DNA of 64,000 nucleotides, from the NCBI RefSeq assembly GCF_002855495.1, contig NZ_PKRO01000002.1, positions 124,001 to 188,000 of the forward strand, written 5' to 3'. This DNA is from Porphyrobacter sp. TH134. GTDB lineage: Bacteria > Pseudomonadota > Alphaproteobacteria > Sphingomonadales > Sphingomonadaceae. The notes beneath the pieces were generated by a model. It saw only the letters and a list, made by a program, of their open reading frames with translations, did no database searches and was not told the DNA's origin. This document shows positions 45,783 to 55,183 of this stretch, piece after piece; the stretch's first letter is position 1; every line of letters begins with the position of its first letter. The position numbers and the translations under genes are program-made.

Positions 45783-46058
45783 GGAAGATGTTCCTTATCA
45801 GCGACCTGGCGCGCGGCAATCATGCCCCACGCGGTCAACAGACCCCTTGCCCTTGCACCACGCCTGGCCCGGACCAGCTGGCCACGCCAAAGCATGCCGC
45901 GCGCTCCGCGCTGCCGCAGTCGGGGACAAGCCCTGACGGCCGTATCAGCGGTAGTTTAGGAGCTTGGCTCAGCGATTTGCGCCCTTCGCAGATCATCTGG
46001 CCTGACGCGGACGTAGCGATGCCAAAGCGGTTTGCCAAGCCTTCGCAGTGTTTTTCTG
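45783..46058. other. 276-base gap before the DUF4167 gene; no gene seen
   Basis: No frame here matches a family I know. For the leftward DUF4167 gene it would be a long leader containing several GC-rich inverted segments. The next gene rightwards (prmC) ends at 46,059 in the same direction, so the DUF4167 promoter should lie in this gap. Confidence 0.4.
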
Positions 46059-46880
46059 TCAGCGAAGGATCAGCGCCCGCGCGCGCCCGGCCAGATCGCG
46101 GCGGAGATCGGCGGTGAACCCCGCCGCGTGGGCGAGGGCGCTCACAGCCTCGGCCTGACCGGCGCCGATCTCCAGAATGGCGATGGCTTGCGGGTTCATG
46201 AGCGCGCGCAGCTGGGGGATGAGGATGCGATAATCGTCCAGCCCCTCGGGCCCTGCAAACAGCGCGCTGGCCGGTTCGTGATCGCGCACTTGGGCATCCA
46301 GTGCCGCGTCCGCCTCGACATAGGGCGGATTGCAGAGGATCAGGTCGAAGGTGCCGAGGCCGTCCGTCCAGCCCGCCTGCCGCCAGTCGCGCAGGTGCAG
46401 TTCCCACGGATTGGCAATGCCGAGCGCGATGGCGTTCTTGCCCGTCACGTCGATCGCCGCGGCCGACGCGTCGATCCCCACACCCCGCGCGCCCGGGCGC
46501 TCCGCCAGCATCGTCAGCAGCAGCGCGCCCGATCCCACTCCGAGATCGACCACCCGGCGCGGGTCCGGTGAGGCTGCCAAGGCGGCCTCGATCAGGGTTT
46601 CACTGTCGCTGCGCGGAATGAGAACCCCCGGCTGAACCGCGAAGGAGCGCCCGTAGAACTCGGCGGTGCCGGTAATATAGGCAACCGGTTCGTGCCCTGC
46701 GCGGCGTTCGACCAGCGCGGCAAAGCCCGGCGGCGCGGGGTCGCGCATGTGGCGCAGCAGCAGATCCGAACGGGTGACGCCCAGCAGGTGCGCCATCAGC
46801 AATTCGGCATCGAGCCGCGCGGTGTCAGTGGTGCCCGCGAGCCGGTCGGCGGCGGCGCGGATCGCTTCGCCGACGGTCAT
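46059..46880 (-). CDS. prmC: Release factor glutamine methyltransferase
   Basis: A 273-residue enzyme that methylates the glutamine of the GGQ motif in peptide release factors. The SAM motif VVDLGVGSGALLLTMLAERP and the catalytic NPPY in FDLILCNPPYVEAD are present, with an N-terminal helical domain for release-factor binding (ELLMAHLLGVTRSDLLLRHM). Its ATG overlaps the prfA stop as TAATG; prfA-prmC is a conserved pair. Confidence 0.95.
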   Translation of the reverse strand: MTVGEAIRAAADRLAGTTDTARLDAELLMAHLLGVTRSDLLLRHMRDPAPPGFAALVERRAGHEPVAYITGTAEFYGRSFAVQPGVLIPRSDSETLIEAALAASPDPRRVVDLGVGSGALLLTMLAERPGARGVGIDASAAAIDVTGKNAIALGIANPWELHLRDWRQAGWTDGLGTFDLILCNPPYVEADAALDAQVRDHEPASALFAGPEGLDDYRILIPQLRALMNPQAIAILEIGAGQAEAVSALAHAAGFTADLRRDLAGRARALILR

Positions 46881-47947
46881 TATTCGCTGAGCGCCGCCAG
46901 CCGCTTGCCCTCGTCCTCGGCGATCAGCGCGTCGACCAGCTCGCCAAGGCCCGGTCCGGCGAGCACTTCTTCCAGCTTGTGCAGCGTCAGCCCGATGCGG
47001 TGATCGGTGACGCGGCCCTGAGGGAAGTTGTAGGTGCGGATCCGTTCCGAACGGTCGCCGCTGCCGACCATCGCTTTCCTCGCCTCGGCCTCGGCGCCCT
47101 GGGTGGCCTCGCGCTGGGCGTCATACAGGCGCGTGCGCAGCACCTGCATCGCCTTTTCCTTGTTCTTGTGCTGGCTGCGGCCGTCCTGACAGGTGACCAC
47201 GGTGCCGGTCGGCAGGTGGGTGATGCGCACCGCCGAATCGGTGGTGTTGACGTGCTGGCCGCCAGCGCCCGACGCACGGTAGACGTCGATCTTGAGGTCT
47301 TTCTCCTCGATGCTGACATCGACCTCGTCCGGCTCCGGCAGCACGGCGACGGTCGCCGCCGAGGTATGGATGCGCCCGCCGCTTTCAGTGACGGGCACGC
47401 GCTGGACGCGGTGGACACCGCTTTCGAACTTGAGCTTGGCGAACACGCCCGTGCCGGTGACATTGGCAATCACTTCCTTGAACCCGCCGATGTCCGAGGC
47501 GTTGATGCTGACGGCTTCGACCTTCCAGCCCTGCTCGGCAGCGTATTTTTCGTACATCCGGTAGAGGTCGGCAGCGAACAGCGCGGCCTCATCGCCCCCC
47601 GTGCCGGCGCGGATTTCGAGCATCGCGGGCTTGGAGTCGGCGCTGTCACGCGGCAGCAGCGCGATGGCGAGGCGGCGTTCGAGATCGGGCAGGGTGGCCT
47701 TGATCTGGGCGAGTTCCTCCTCGGCCATGGCCTTCATCTCGGGGTCGGCGAGCATCTCGGAAAGCCCCGCCATCTCCTCGCGCGCGGATTTCACCTCGGC
47801 GGCGATTTTCGCCACCGGTTCGAGTTCGGCATAGTCGCGGCTGGCGCGGACAAAGGCCTCGCCCTCGAGCGTGCCGGACGCCATGCGCGCTTCCAGCTCC
47901 GCAAAGCGGTGCGCGATCTGGTCAAGGCGTTCGGGGGGGATTTGCAT
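46880..47947 (-). CDS. prfA: Peptide chain release factor 1
   Basis: A 355-residue RF1 that reads UAA and UAG. The GGQ motif is in [20 protein letters not shown], and the class signature [19 protein letters not shown] is present (PVT in place of the usual PAT tripeptide). It is translationally coupled to prmC. A palindromic repeat lies immediately upstream, towards hisS. Confidence 0.96.
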   Translation of the reverse strand: MQIPPERLDQIAHRFAELEARMASGTLEGEAFVRASRDYAELEPVAKIAAEVKSAREEMAGLSEMLADPEMKAMAEEELAQIKATLPDLERRLAIALLPRDSADSKPAMLEIRAGTGGDEAALFAADLYRMYEKYAAEQGWKVEAVSINASDIGGFKEVIANVTGTGVFAKLKFESGVHRVQRVPVTESGGRIHTSAATVAVLPEPDEVDVSIEEKDLKIDVYRASGAGGQHVNTTDSAVRITHLPTGTVVTCQDGRSQHKNKEKAMQVLRTRLYDAQREATQGAEAEARKAMVGSGDRSERIRTYNFPQGRVTDHRIGLTLHKLEEVLAGPGLGELVDALIAEDEGKRLAALSE

Positions 47948-47962
47948 GGCTTGCTGATTACT

Positions 47963-48050
47963 CGTCTTCCCGGACTTGATCCGGGATCCCGCTACTTAAT
48001 GACCCGCCGCGAGAAGAAAAGCGGGGCCCCGGGTCAAGCCCGGGGTGACG
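47963..48050. repeat. CGTCA/TGACG-class palindromic repeat between hisS and prfA
   Basis: Arms CGTCTTCCCGGACTTGATCC... and ...GGTCAAGCCCGGGGTGACG are nearly complementary around a central tract. The sequence is the familiar bacterial repeat containing CCCGGACTTGATCCGGG. It lies between two genes of the same direction and leaves only short flanks. Confidence 0.85.
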
Positions 48051-48065
48051 ATGAAGATGCAACGG

Positions 48066-49331
48066 CTAGGGATTCTTGTCGGCCAGTTGAAGCTCCATCA
48101 CCTTGGTGACGCTATCCCAAAGCCCTTGGTCATGGCCCTTCGCCTGCCCGACCAGTTTACCGTCCTGCCGTCGCACAACGTAGATAATCGAAGCACCCGA
48201 CTTGCTCGCCTTGTCGAAACGCTTGCGGAGCGAGCCGGTATCGAAGAGCTCTGCCGACAGGGCTTCCTCACGCAATGCCCGCATCGATTTCGCCGCGAAT
48301 GCCTCCAGGCCTTCCTCTTCGATCACGAGCGCCACATCGGCCCAGTCATCTTCGGACGTTCCCACCAGCATCGCCAGCCGCTCGATCCCCGCAGCCCAAC
48401 CCACGGCAGGCGTCGGCGCGCCGCCGAGGCTTTCCATCAGCCCGTCATAACGCCCGCCGCCCAGCACCGTGCTCTGACTCCCCAGCGCTGCGGCCGAAGC
48501 GCTGCCTTCGTCAGGGATGAACTCGAACGCCGTGTGGCGATAGTAATCGAGCCCGCGCACGAGGCTTTCCGCGCGCACCCACTTCACGCCTGCCGCATCC
48601 AGCCCGCTGGTGACGGCGGCGAAGAAGGCGCTCGCTTCCTCGGACAGGAAGGCGTCGATCTTCGGCGCATCGGCGAGGAACGGCTTGTCCCTCGGATCCT
48701 TCGAATCGAGGATGCGCAGCGGGTTTTTTTCGAGGCGCTCCTGCGATTCCTCCGAAAGCTGGTCCTTCACCGCCCGGAAGTAGTCGATCAAAGCCGCCCG
48801 CCATGCCTCGCGGCTTGCGCCGTCGCCCAGCGTGTTGAGGTGCAGGGTGACATCGTGGATGCCCAGCTCCTTCAAGAGCTGATCCGCCATCGCCAGCAGC
48901 TCCACATCCGCCTGCGGCTCGCCCGCGCCGATCACTTCGGCGTCGATCTGGTGGAACTGGCGGTAGCGGCCCTTTTGCGGGCGCTCGTAGCGGAACAGCG
49001 GGCCGTGGGTCGCGACCTTCAGGGGCGCATATTGCTGCCAGCCATTGGTGAGAAACGCCCGCGCGATCCCGGCGGTGAATTCCGGGCGCAGGGTCAGGCT
49101 CTCGCCGCCGCGGTCGTCGAAGGAATACATCTCTTTCGAGACGACATCGGTTGTCTCGCCGAGGCTGCGCGCGAACACCTCGGTCTTTTCGAACACCGGC
49201 ATCTCCACCCGGCGGAACCGGTAGAGGCGCCGCACACGCTCGAAGGTTTCGACCACGAAGGCGAAAGCCTCGGCATCGCTTCCGAAGATGTCCTGGGTGC
49301 CGCGAATGGCCTGCGGGGTTTTCTTGCTCAT
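48066..49331 (-). CDS. hisS: Histidine--tRNA ligase
   Basis: A 421-residue class II synthetase. The class II motif 2 region [20 protein letters not shown], the HisRS signature [18 protein letters not shown] and motif 3 [17 protein letters not shown] [16 protein letters not shown] are visible, with a C-terminal anticodon-binding domain. It starts at 49,331 and is divergent from ppa. Confidence 0.96.
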   Translation of the reverse strand: MSKKTPQAIRGTQDIFGSDAEAFAFVVETFERVRRLYRFRRVEMPVFEKTEVFARSLGETTDVVSKEMYSFDDRGGESLTLRPEFTAGIARAFLTNGWQQYAPLKVATHGPLFRYERPQKGRYRQFHQIDAEVIGAGEPQADVELLAMADQLLKELGIHDVTLHLNTLGDGASREAWRAALIDYFRAVKDQLSEESQERLEKNPLRILDSKDPRDKPFLADAPKIDAFLSEEASAFFAAVTSGLDAAGVKWVRAESLVRGLDYYRHTAFEFIPDEGSASAAALGSQSTVLGGGRYDGLMESLGGAPTPAVGWAAGIERLAMLVGTSEDDWADVALVIEEEGLEAFAAKSMRALREEALSAELFDTGSLRKRFDKASKSGASIIYVVRRQDGKLVGQAKGHDQGLWDSVTKVMELQLADKNP

Positions 49332-49471
49332 GCGAAATCCTTTTCGGCGCCGCGATTAGGCTTACGCAGGGTCTTTCGCAATCCTGCGACACGCATTAAG
49401 GGCTCCGGCCAAGTCGCCCCTGCCTCTTATGCCGCACGCGAGCACGCACGGCCAACAACACGGGAACCACA

Positions 49472-50005
49472 ATGCGCATCGACAAGATCCCCACCGGGGT
49501 GAACCCGCCCGACAACCTCAACGTCATCATCGAAGTGCCGACGGGCGGTGAGCCGGTGAAGTATGAATTCGACAAGGAATCGGGCGCGCTGTTCGTCGAC
49601 CGTATCCTGCACACGCCGATGCGCTACCCGGCGAACTACGGCTTTGTGCCGCATACCCTGTCGCCCGATGGCGATCCGCTGGATGCGCTGGTGATTTCGC
49701 GCTCGCCCTTCATTCCGGGCTGCGTGGTGCGCGCGCGCCCGATCGGCGTGCTGAACCTTGAGGACGAGCAGGGCGGCGATGAAAAGCTGGTCTGCGTGCC
49801 GGTGAACGAGACGTTCCCGTACTATGCCGATGTGGTCGAAACCAGCGATTTGCCGAGCATCATCTGCCAGCAGATCGAGCACTTCTTCACCCACTACAAG
49901 GATCTGGAAACCGAAAAGTGGGTGCGGGTCGGCAAGTGGGGCGATGCTGCCGAAGCCCGTCAGGTGACGGTCGAAGCCATCGAGCGGTATAACGCGGGCA
50001 AGTAA
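49472..50005 (+). CDS. ppa: Inorganic pyrophosphatase
   Basis: A 177-residue family I pyrophosphatase that drives biosynthesis by hydrolysing PPi. The N-terminal VIIEVPTGGEPVKYEFDKES, the YGFVPHTLSPDGDPLDALVI stretch with the metal-binding aspartates, and HYKDLETEKWVRVGKW are typical. It is monocistronic: the next gene converges on it across repeat copy E. Confidence 0.97.
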   Translation: MRIDKIPTGVNPPDNLNVIIEVPTGGEPVKYEFDKESGALFVDRILHTPMRYPANYGFVPHTLSPDGDPLDALVISRSPFIPGCVVRARPIGVLNLEDEQGGDEKLVCVPVNETFPYYADVVETSDLPSIICQQIEHFFTHYKDLETEKWVRVGKWGDAAEARQVTVEAIERYNAGK

Positions 50006-50009
50006 AGAC

Positions 50010-50145
50010 GTGCCAAGGGGCGGTCAGTGCTGCGCTGACCTCGGTTGCACAGCGACCACAAGGCCATGCTGCCGCCCCGCAGGTGCTCAAGCCCGAAGGG
50101 CTTGACGCTGCACCGAGGATGAGCGGGCGGAGGCCCGCTCCCAAC
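50010..50145 (-). repeat. Hairpin-rich 3' intergenic repeat, copy E
   Basis: Read on the minus strand it begins directly after the stop of the gene at 50,146 with the hairpin GAGCGGGCC/GGCCCGCTC-type stem, then TCCTCGGTGC, the hairpin TCAAGCCC/GGGCTTGA, GCACCTGCG, and a degenerate core TTGTGGTCGCTGTGC. This is the same order as after ctrA. Confidence 0.65.
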
Positions 50146-50523
50146 CTAAAACACGCTCAGCGCGGACTTGAAGATCAGGGTCAGGCCGAAAGGCAGGCCG
50201 ATCGCCAGCGCCCACAGCGTCATCACGTCACGCTTGAAAGCGGGCGCGTAGTCGGGGTCTGCCGCCTGCGTATCGTCCAGATCGGCCCAGCGCTGTTCAA
50301 ACCAGCGGCACACCGGGATAATCCCTACCACCAGCACGATCAGCGCCAGATAGGGAAGGGCCGTTGACGAGCCTTCCGACAGGGCTTTGACTGTGACGAA
50401 GATTTGCAACGCGGTGTAGACCAGCAGCCCGTAAGCGACATGATCGCTCATCGCCTTGCGCCAGTCCCGCGCGGGGCTGGTGGGTAGCGCCTGCCCCTTG
50501 GCGCGGTCGTCTGTGTTTACCAT
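50146..50523 (-). CDS. Predicted small membrane protein, unknown function
   Basis: A 125-residue protein with three likely transmembrane segments (HVAYGLLVYTALQIFVTVKA, LPYLALIVLVVGIIPVCRWF and a C-terminal TLWALAIGLPFGLTLIFKSA) and a charged cytoplasmic N-terminus. I do not recognise a family. It is divergent from lptB. Coding potential is supported by normal codon use and the membrane pattern. Confidence 0.65.
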   Translation of the reverse strand: MVNTDDRAKGQALPTSPARDWRKAMSDHVAYGLLVYTALQIFVTVKALSEGSSTALPYLALIVLVVGIIPVCRWFEQRWADLDDTQAADPDYAPAFKRDVMTLWALAIGLPFGLTLIFKSALSVF

Positions 50524-50764
50524 TCGTGCCGCTCCCCGACGGTGTCACGTGAGAGCAACACTATCGCAAAGCTTTTGCAGAGTTGCAAGGAGGCGCGCGG
50601 ATTCGTTATTTTGTTGCGTTTTGCGCATGATAGGCCGAGCAAGCTGCCGGAATCGCTGAGGCTTCAGGCAGGCGGGCGCCACTGGCAGCCGACTAAGCAA
50701 AAATCCTGCCAAACCCCATGCAGGCCTTTTCTGCGGCCCGAAGGCTGCTAAAGCTGCCAGGCAT

Positions 50765-51544
50765 ATGAGCACCACCGCCCTGACCCAACCGGCTGACCAA
50801 GCCACCCCAGCCCAGCCGCTTGGCAGCGGGCTTGAAGTGATCTCGATCGCCAAAAGCTATGACAAGCGCGCGGTGCTGACCGATATCTCGTTTGAAGTGG
50901 CCAAGGGTGAGGTGTTCGGCCTGCTCGGCCCCAACGGCGCGGGGAAGACCACCTGTTTCTATTCGATCATGGGGCTGGTGAAGCCGGATTCGGGCCGCAT
51001 CCTGATGGACGGCGAGGATGTGACCAAGTTGCCGATGTATCGCCGCGCGATCCTGGGCCTTGGCTACCTGCCGCAGGAAACCAGCATTTTCCGCGGGATG
51101 ACGGTCGAACAGAACATCAATTGCGTGCTCGAGCTGGTTGAACCTGATCCTGCCACCCGCAAGGGTGAGCTTGAGCGATTGCTCGACGAATTCGGCCTTG
51201 CCCGCCTGCGCGCCAGCCCGGCGATGGCGCTGTCGGGCGGGGAGCGGCGGCGCTGCGAAATTGCCCGCGCGCTGGCGGCCAAGCCTTCGATCATGCTGCT
51301 GGACGAGCCCTTCGCCGGGATCGATCCGCTGTCGATCAACGATATCCGCGATCTGATCCGCGATCTGAAAGGGCGCGGCATCGGGGTGCTGATTACCGAC
51401 CATAATGTGCGCGAAACGCTTGATATCGTTGACCGCGCCTGCATCATTTACGGCGGGCAGGTGCTGTTTGCAGGTTCTCCGCAAGAACTGGTCGCCGACG
51501 AGAACGTGCGGCGGCTCTATCTCGGTGAGAGCTTCACGCTGTGA
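50765..51544 (+). CDS. lptB: LPS export ABC transporter ATP-binding protein
   Basis: A 259-residue ATPase that powers the LptFG complex pulling lipopolysaccharide from the inner membrane. Walker A is LLGPNGAGKTTCFYSIMGLV, the signature MALSGGERRRCEIARALAAK and Walker B IMLLDEPFAGIDPLS, with ITDHNVRETLDIVDRACII typical of LptB. It is followed after 23 bases by rpoN, the usual alphaproteobacterial neighbour. lptA/lptC are not visible upstream. Confidence 0.95.
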   Translation: MSTTALTQPADQATPAQPLGSGLEVISIAKSYDKRAVLTDISFEVAKGEVFGLLGPNGAGKTTCFYSIMGLVKPDSGRILMDGEDVTKLPMYRRAILGLGYLPQETSIFRGMTVEQNINCVLELVEPDPATRKGELERLLDEFGLARLRASPAMALSGGERRRCEIARALAAKPSIMLLDEPFAGIDPLSINDIRDLIRDLKGRGIGVLITDHNVRETLDIVDRACIIYGGQVLFAGSPQELVADENVRRLYLGESFTL

Positions 51545-51567
51545 GCCTATCCTGAGGCGGCACAGGC

Positions 51568-53079
51568 ATGGCATTAGGCCCCCGCCTTGATATCCGGCAG
51601 ACGCAATCGCTGGTGATGACGCCGCAATTGCAGCAGGCGATCAAGCTGCTGGCGGCCTCGAACCTCGAAATTGAAAGCTTCATCGCCGACGCGCTGGAGG
51701 CCAATCCGCTGCTCGACACGGGCGGGCCTGCCGATGGCGGCGGGGAGCCGGACCGGATCGAACTTGCGCCCCCGCTCGCAGAGGAGGCGCCGGCCGATCA
51801 ATTGATGCTGGCGGGCGGCGGCGAAGGCGATGCGCCGCTCGATCTGGGGTCGGTCGACCGGGATTGGGACACCGGCGATGGCGATGCGCGCGGCGCCCGC
51901 GATGCCGAATGGGGCGCAGCCGCCAGCAGCAGCGGCGACGGCGGCGAGGCGCCCGATTGGGAGCAGCTGCGCGCCGCAGACATCACGCTGGCAGACCATC
52001 TCGAAGCGCAGGTGGGGGTGCAGACCAACGACCCGCGCACCGGCTTTATCGCGCGCCACATTATCGGTCTGCTCGATGATGCGGGCTATCTTGCCGCATC
52101 GCTGGACGAGGTGGCCGAAGACCTCGGGGTCGAGCTGTTCGAGGCCGAGGCCGCACTGAACCTGGTGCAATCGCTCGATCCGTCAGGCGTGGGCGCGCGC
52201 AATCTGGCCGAATGCATCGCCATCCAGGCGCGCGAGGCTGATCGTTATGACCCGTGCATGGCGGCGCTCATCAGCAATCTCGATCTGGTCGCGCGCGGCG
52301 AGGTTGAACGCCTCAAACGCCTGTGCCGCGTGGATGACGAGGACTTTGCCGACATGCTGCGCGAACTGCGCAGTTATAACCCGCGGCCCGGTCTTGCCTT
52401 CATGCCATCCGACGCCAGCAGCGTGGTGCCGGACATTCTGGTCACCGGCAACGCGGCCGGCGGGTGGGATATTGCGCTGAACGAAGACACGCTGCCCAAG
52501 CTGATCGTCAACCGCGGCTATTTTGTCGAGCTGAACGCCGGCGCGACCAGCCGCGAATCGCAAGGCTGGCTGAAGGAAAAGCTGGCAGACGCGCACTGGT
52601 TGATTCGCGCACTCGACCAGCGGCAGAAGACGATCCTGAAAACGGCCGCCGAAATCGTTAAGCAGCAGGACGGGTTCTTCCGCCGGGGTGTTTCCGAACT
52701 GCGCCCGCTCACCTTGCGCGAGGTGGCCGAGAAGATCGAGATGCACGAAAGCACGGTCAGCCGGGTGACCAGCAACAAGTACCTCGCCTGCGCACGCGGG
52801 ACGTTCGAGCTGAAATACTTCTTCACGAGCGGGGTCGGTCGGATCGGGGAAGGGGCGGACGGTGAGGGGGCGTCGTCCGCCGCGATCAAGGCGCGAATCA
52901 AGGCTTTGATCGATGCCGAGACCGCAAAAAGTATCCTGTCGGATCAGCAGCTTGCTGAAATGCTTCAGAAAGAAGGCTTTGATCTTGCTCGGCGCACGGT
53001 GGCAAAATACCGTGAGGCGATCGGGCTTGGCTCCAGTGCGGAGCGGCGGCGGGCCAAGAAGCTGGCAGGCGCATCCTAG
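51568..53079 (+). CDS. rpoN: RNA polymerase sigma-54 factor
   Basis: A 503-residue sigma factor of the enhancer-dependent class. Region I is glutamine-rich (RQTQSLVMTPQLQQAIKLLA), followed by an acidic linker, the core-binding region (SLDPSGVGARNLAECIAIQA), the HTH region (EKIEMHESTVSRVTSNKYLA) and the RpoN box ARRTVAKYRE near the C-terminus. It follows lptB in the same transcript. Instead of hpf and ptsN, ctrA comes next, with its own promoter. Confidence 0.96.
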   Translation: MALGPRLDIRQTQSLVMTPQLQQAIKLLAASNLEIESFIADALEANPLLDTGGPADGGGEPDRIELAPPLAEEAPADQLMLAGGGEGDAPLDLGSVDRDWDTGDGDARGARDAEWGAAASSSGDGGEAPDWEQLRAADITLADHLEAQVGVQTNDPRTGFIARHIIGLLDDAGYLAASLDEVAEDLGVELFEAEAALNLVQSLDPSGVGARNLAECIAIQAREADRYDPCMAALISNLDLVARGEVERLKRLCRVDDEDFADMLRELRSYNPRPGLAFMPSDASSVVPDILVTGNAAGGWDIALNEDTLPKLIVNRGYFVELNAGATSRESQGWLKEKLADAHWLIRALDQRQKTILKTAAEIVKQQDGFFRRGVSELRPLTLREVAEKIEMHESTVSRVTSNKYLACARGTFELKYFFTSGVGRIGEGADGEGASSAAIKARIKALIDAETAKSILSDQQLAEMLQKEGFDLARRTVAKYREAIGLGSSAERRRAKKLAGAS

Positions 53080-53158
53080 CATTTTCCCGCAGTGGGCGGA
53101 CCATTCGTAAACGTCTATCCCGGCGCAGCAATTCACTTTTGCGGGGTGTGGCGCGGAA

Positions 53159-53230
53159 GACTCACTTCAAAACGTTAACGCCTTAAACGTCTTATTAACC
53201 TTTTTTGGTGAGAAGTGGCGTGGTTAACAG
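53159..53230 (+). promoter_or_regulatory. ctrA promoter region with a CcrM site and CtrA half-sites
   Basis: The gap before ctrA contains GACTC (53,159-53,163), a GANTC site methylated by CcrM, then TTAA at 53,175, 53,183, 53,195 and 53,224. The pair at 53,184/53,195 is close to the TTAA-N7-TTAAC form bound by CtrA (first half TAAA). This agrees with methylation-dependent (GcrA) and autoregulated ctrA transcription as known in Caulobacter. Confidence 0.5.
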
Positions 53231-53283
53231 ATGGCAACCTCTCCTAAGCAGGGGTTACCAAGGGGCAAGGACAGGGGACTGCT

Positions 53284-53979
53284 ATGCGCGTGCTGCTGAT
53301 CGAAGACGAACCGACCACTGCCAAGGCGATCGAGCTGATGCTCACCACCGAAGGCTTCAATGTCTATTCGACCGACCTCGGCGAGGAAGGTTTGGACCTC
53401 GGCAAGCTGTATGATTACGATATCATCCTGCTCGACTTGAACCTGCCTGATATGCATGGCTATGACGTGCTCAAGAAGCTGCGCGTCGCCAAGGTGCAGA
53501 CCCCGGTGCTGATCCTGTCGGGCATCTCGGAAATGGATTCGAAGATCCGCTCGTTCGGCTTCGGCGCGGATGATTACGTCACCAAGCCGTTCCACCGCGA
53601 AGAACTGGTCGCCCGCATCTATGCCGTGGTGCGCCGTTCCAAGGGCCACAGCCAGTCGGTGATCCGCACCGGCAAGCTGGCCGTCAACCTCGACGCCAAG
53701 ACGGTCGAAGTCGATGGTGCCCGCGTGCATCTGACCGGCAAGGAATATGCGATGCTCGAGCTGCTCTCGCTTCGCAAGGGCACGACGCTGACCAAGGAAA
53801 TGTTCCTCAACCACCTGTATGGCGGGATGGACGAGCCCGAACTCAAGATCATCGACGTGTTCATCTGCAAGCTGCGCAAGAAGCTGAGCCTTGCTTGCGG
53901 CGGCGAGAACTACATCGAAACCGTGTGGGGCCGCGGCTACGTGCTGCGCGACGACGAAACGGTGGTCGAAGCGGCGTAA
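53284..53979 (+). CDS. ctrA: Cell-cycle response regulator CtrA
   Basis: A 231-residue OmpR-class regulator. The receiver has [20 protein letters not shown], the phosphorylated aspartate in [20 protein letters not shown] (D51) and the lysine in [13 protein letters not shown]. The DNA-binding domain has [20 protein letters not shown] and [14 protein letters not shown], nearly identical to Caulobacter CtrA. It controls cell-cycle, motility and often gene-transfer genes. Its C-terminus (VVEAA) differs from the Caulobacter AA degron by little. Confidence 0.97.
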   Translation: MRVLLIEDEPTTAKAIELMLTTEGFNVYSTDLGEEGLDLGKLYDYDIILLDLNLPDMHGYDVLKKLRVAKVQTPVLILSGISEMDSKIRSFGFGADDYVTKPFHREELVARIYAVVRRSKGHSQSVIRTGKLAVNLDAKTVEVDGARVHLTGKEYAMLELLSLRKGTTLTKEMFLNHLYGGMDEPELKIIDVFICKLRKKLSLACGGENYIETVWGRGYVLRDDETVVEAA

Positions 53980-53982
53980 TTT

Positions 53983-54090
53983 GTTTTTCGCTCGCCCCTC
54001 CGGGCGAGCGTCCTCGGTGCGTTTCGATCCCTGCGGGATCGAGCACCTGCGCGCGCGCGGTCGCGCTTGCGGCCCTTCGGGCCGGAACAG
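53983..54090 (+). repeat. Hairpin-rich 3' intergenic repeat, copy D
   Basis: Directly after ctrA: the hairpin GCTCGCCC/GGGCGAGC, TCCTCGGTGC, the hairpin TCGATCCC/GGGATCGA, GCACCTGCG, the core GCGGTCGCGCTTGCGG and a third hairpin GGCCC/GGGCC. This is the clearest copy and serves as the reference for the others. Confidence 0.75.
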
Positions 54091-54110
54091 CGTCCTTCAG
54101 TGAATTTGGA

Positions 54111-54141
54111 CGCCCGGGGTGGAAACACCCCGGGCGTTTTT
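54111..54141 (+). terminator. Rho-independent terminator after ctrA
   Basis: An 11-bp perfect stem CGCCCGGGGTG/CACCCCGGGCG around a GAAA loop is followed by five T. It ends 14 bases before the trmB ATG, so trmB must start from a promoter overlapping or following it, or from read-through. Confidence 0.9.
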
Positions 54142-54154
54142 CTATGGGCCGCCC

Positions 54155-54856
54155 ATGACAGCGTTCAAGGAAGGCGATCCGACTACCATTGCGCGGCTTT
54201 ATGGCCGCTCGGTCGGGAAGAAATTGCGCAAAACGCAGCAGGGGTTGGTCGATAACCTTCTGCCGCAGATCAGCATGCCAGCCGAAGGGCCGGTGACGTC
54301 CGAGGTGCTGTTCGGCGATTCGCGGCCGCTGCATTTTGAGATCGGCTTCGGCGGCGGGGAGCATCTTGCCTACCGCGCCGATCTGCTGCCCGATCACGGC
54401 TTCATCGGCGCCGAACCCTTCGTCAACGGGGTGGCGCAGGCGCTGACTCATATTCAGGATCAGCGGCTCGGCAATATCCGGCTGCATCATGGCGACGCGC
54501 TGGAGGTGCTGGCGCGCATTCCCGATGGCGCGCTGACGATGGTCTATCTGCTCCACCCCGATCCCTGGCCCAAGGCGCGCCATGCGAAGCGGCGGATGAT
54601 GAATGACGGGCCGCTCAATCTGATCGCAGCCAAGCTGAAACCGGGCGGCGAGTTCCGGTTCGGCACCGATCACGATATCTATCTGCGCCACGCGCTGATG
54701 GTGATGCAGCGCCACACGGATGCGTTTGAATGGGTGGTGGAAAAGCCCGCCGATTGGCAGGTGCGCCCGTCAGGCTGGCCCGAGACGCGGTATGAACACA
54801 AGGCGCGGACCGTCTACGGGCACGAGGTGTGGTATTTCCGGTTTCGGCGTAAGTGA
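54155..54856 (+). CDS. trmB: tRNA (guanine-N7)-methyltransferase
   Basis: A 233-residue enzyme that makes m7G46 in tRNA. SAM-binding LHFEIGFGGGEHLAYRADLL, IGAEPFVNGVAQALT and the catalytic YLLHPDPWPKARHAKRRMM are typical. The ATG at 54,155 is chosen because the extra 12 upstream residues read through the ctrA terminator. It is the last clear core gene before the island. Confidence 0.95.
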   Translation: MTAFKEGDPTTIARLYGRSVGKKLRKTQQGLVDNLLPQISMPAEGPVTSEVLFGDSRPLHFEIGFGGGEHLAYRADLLPDHGFIGAEPFVNGVAQALTHIQDQRLGNIRLHHGDALEVLARIPDGALTMVYLLHPDPWPKARHAKRRMMNDGPLNLIAAKLKPGGEFRFGTDHDIYLRHALMVMQRHTDAFEWVVEKPADWQVRPSGWPETRYEHKARTVYGHEVWYFRFRRK

Positions 54857-54985
54857 TACAAGAGCTTGAGCGCAAAACGTTCAATTTTTCAATAATTTAG
54901 ATACGCCACTGTTTTCGATGCTTCGCCATGATTTCCGCTTGCGTGATTGCCAGGTGATTGCCAGAAAGGGACACGAGGTTCCGAA

Positions 54986-55183
54986 ATGGCGACTGGAAAA
55001 ATCAATAAACGTTCAATCGACGCGCTGCGCGCCAGCGACAAGAATCTGTTCCTCTGGGACACCGACCTTAAGGGCTTTGGGGCGAAGATTACGCCTGCAG
55101 GGGCGATCTCCTACGTTATCCAGTTCAGGATGGGGGGGCGAGAAGCGAGCACCCGCCGCTATACGATTGGCGTTCACGGTTCA
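54986..55183 (+). pseudogene. Truncated tyrosine integrase, N-terminal fragment
   Basis: About 65 residues, MATGKINKRSIDALRASDKN followed by FLWDTDLKGFGAKITPAGAI, match the arm-DNA-binding (DUF4102-like) domain of phage-type integrases. The match stops at GVHGS (55,183), where the DNA continues as the end of an opposite-strand gene. The core-binding and catalytic domains are absent. This marks the left edge of the accessory island, but no tRNA or duplicated attachment site is visible beside it. Confidence 0.75.
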
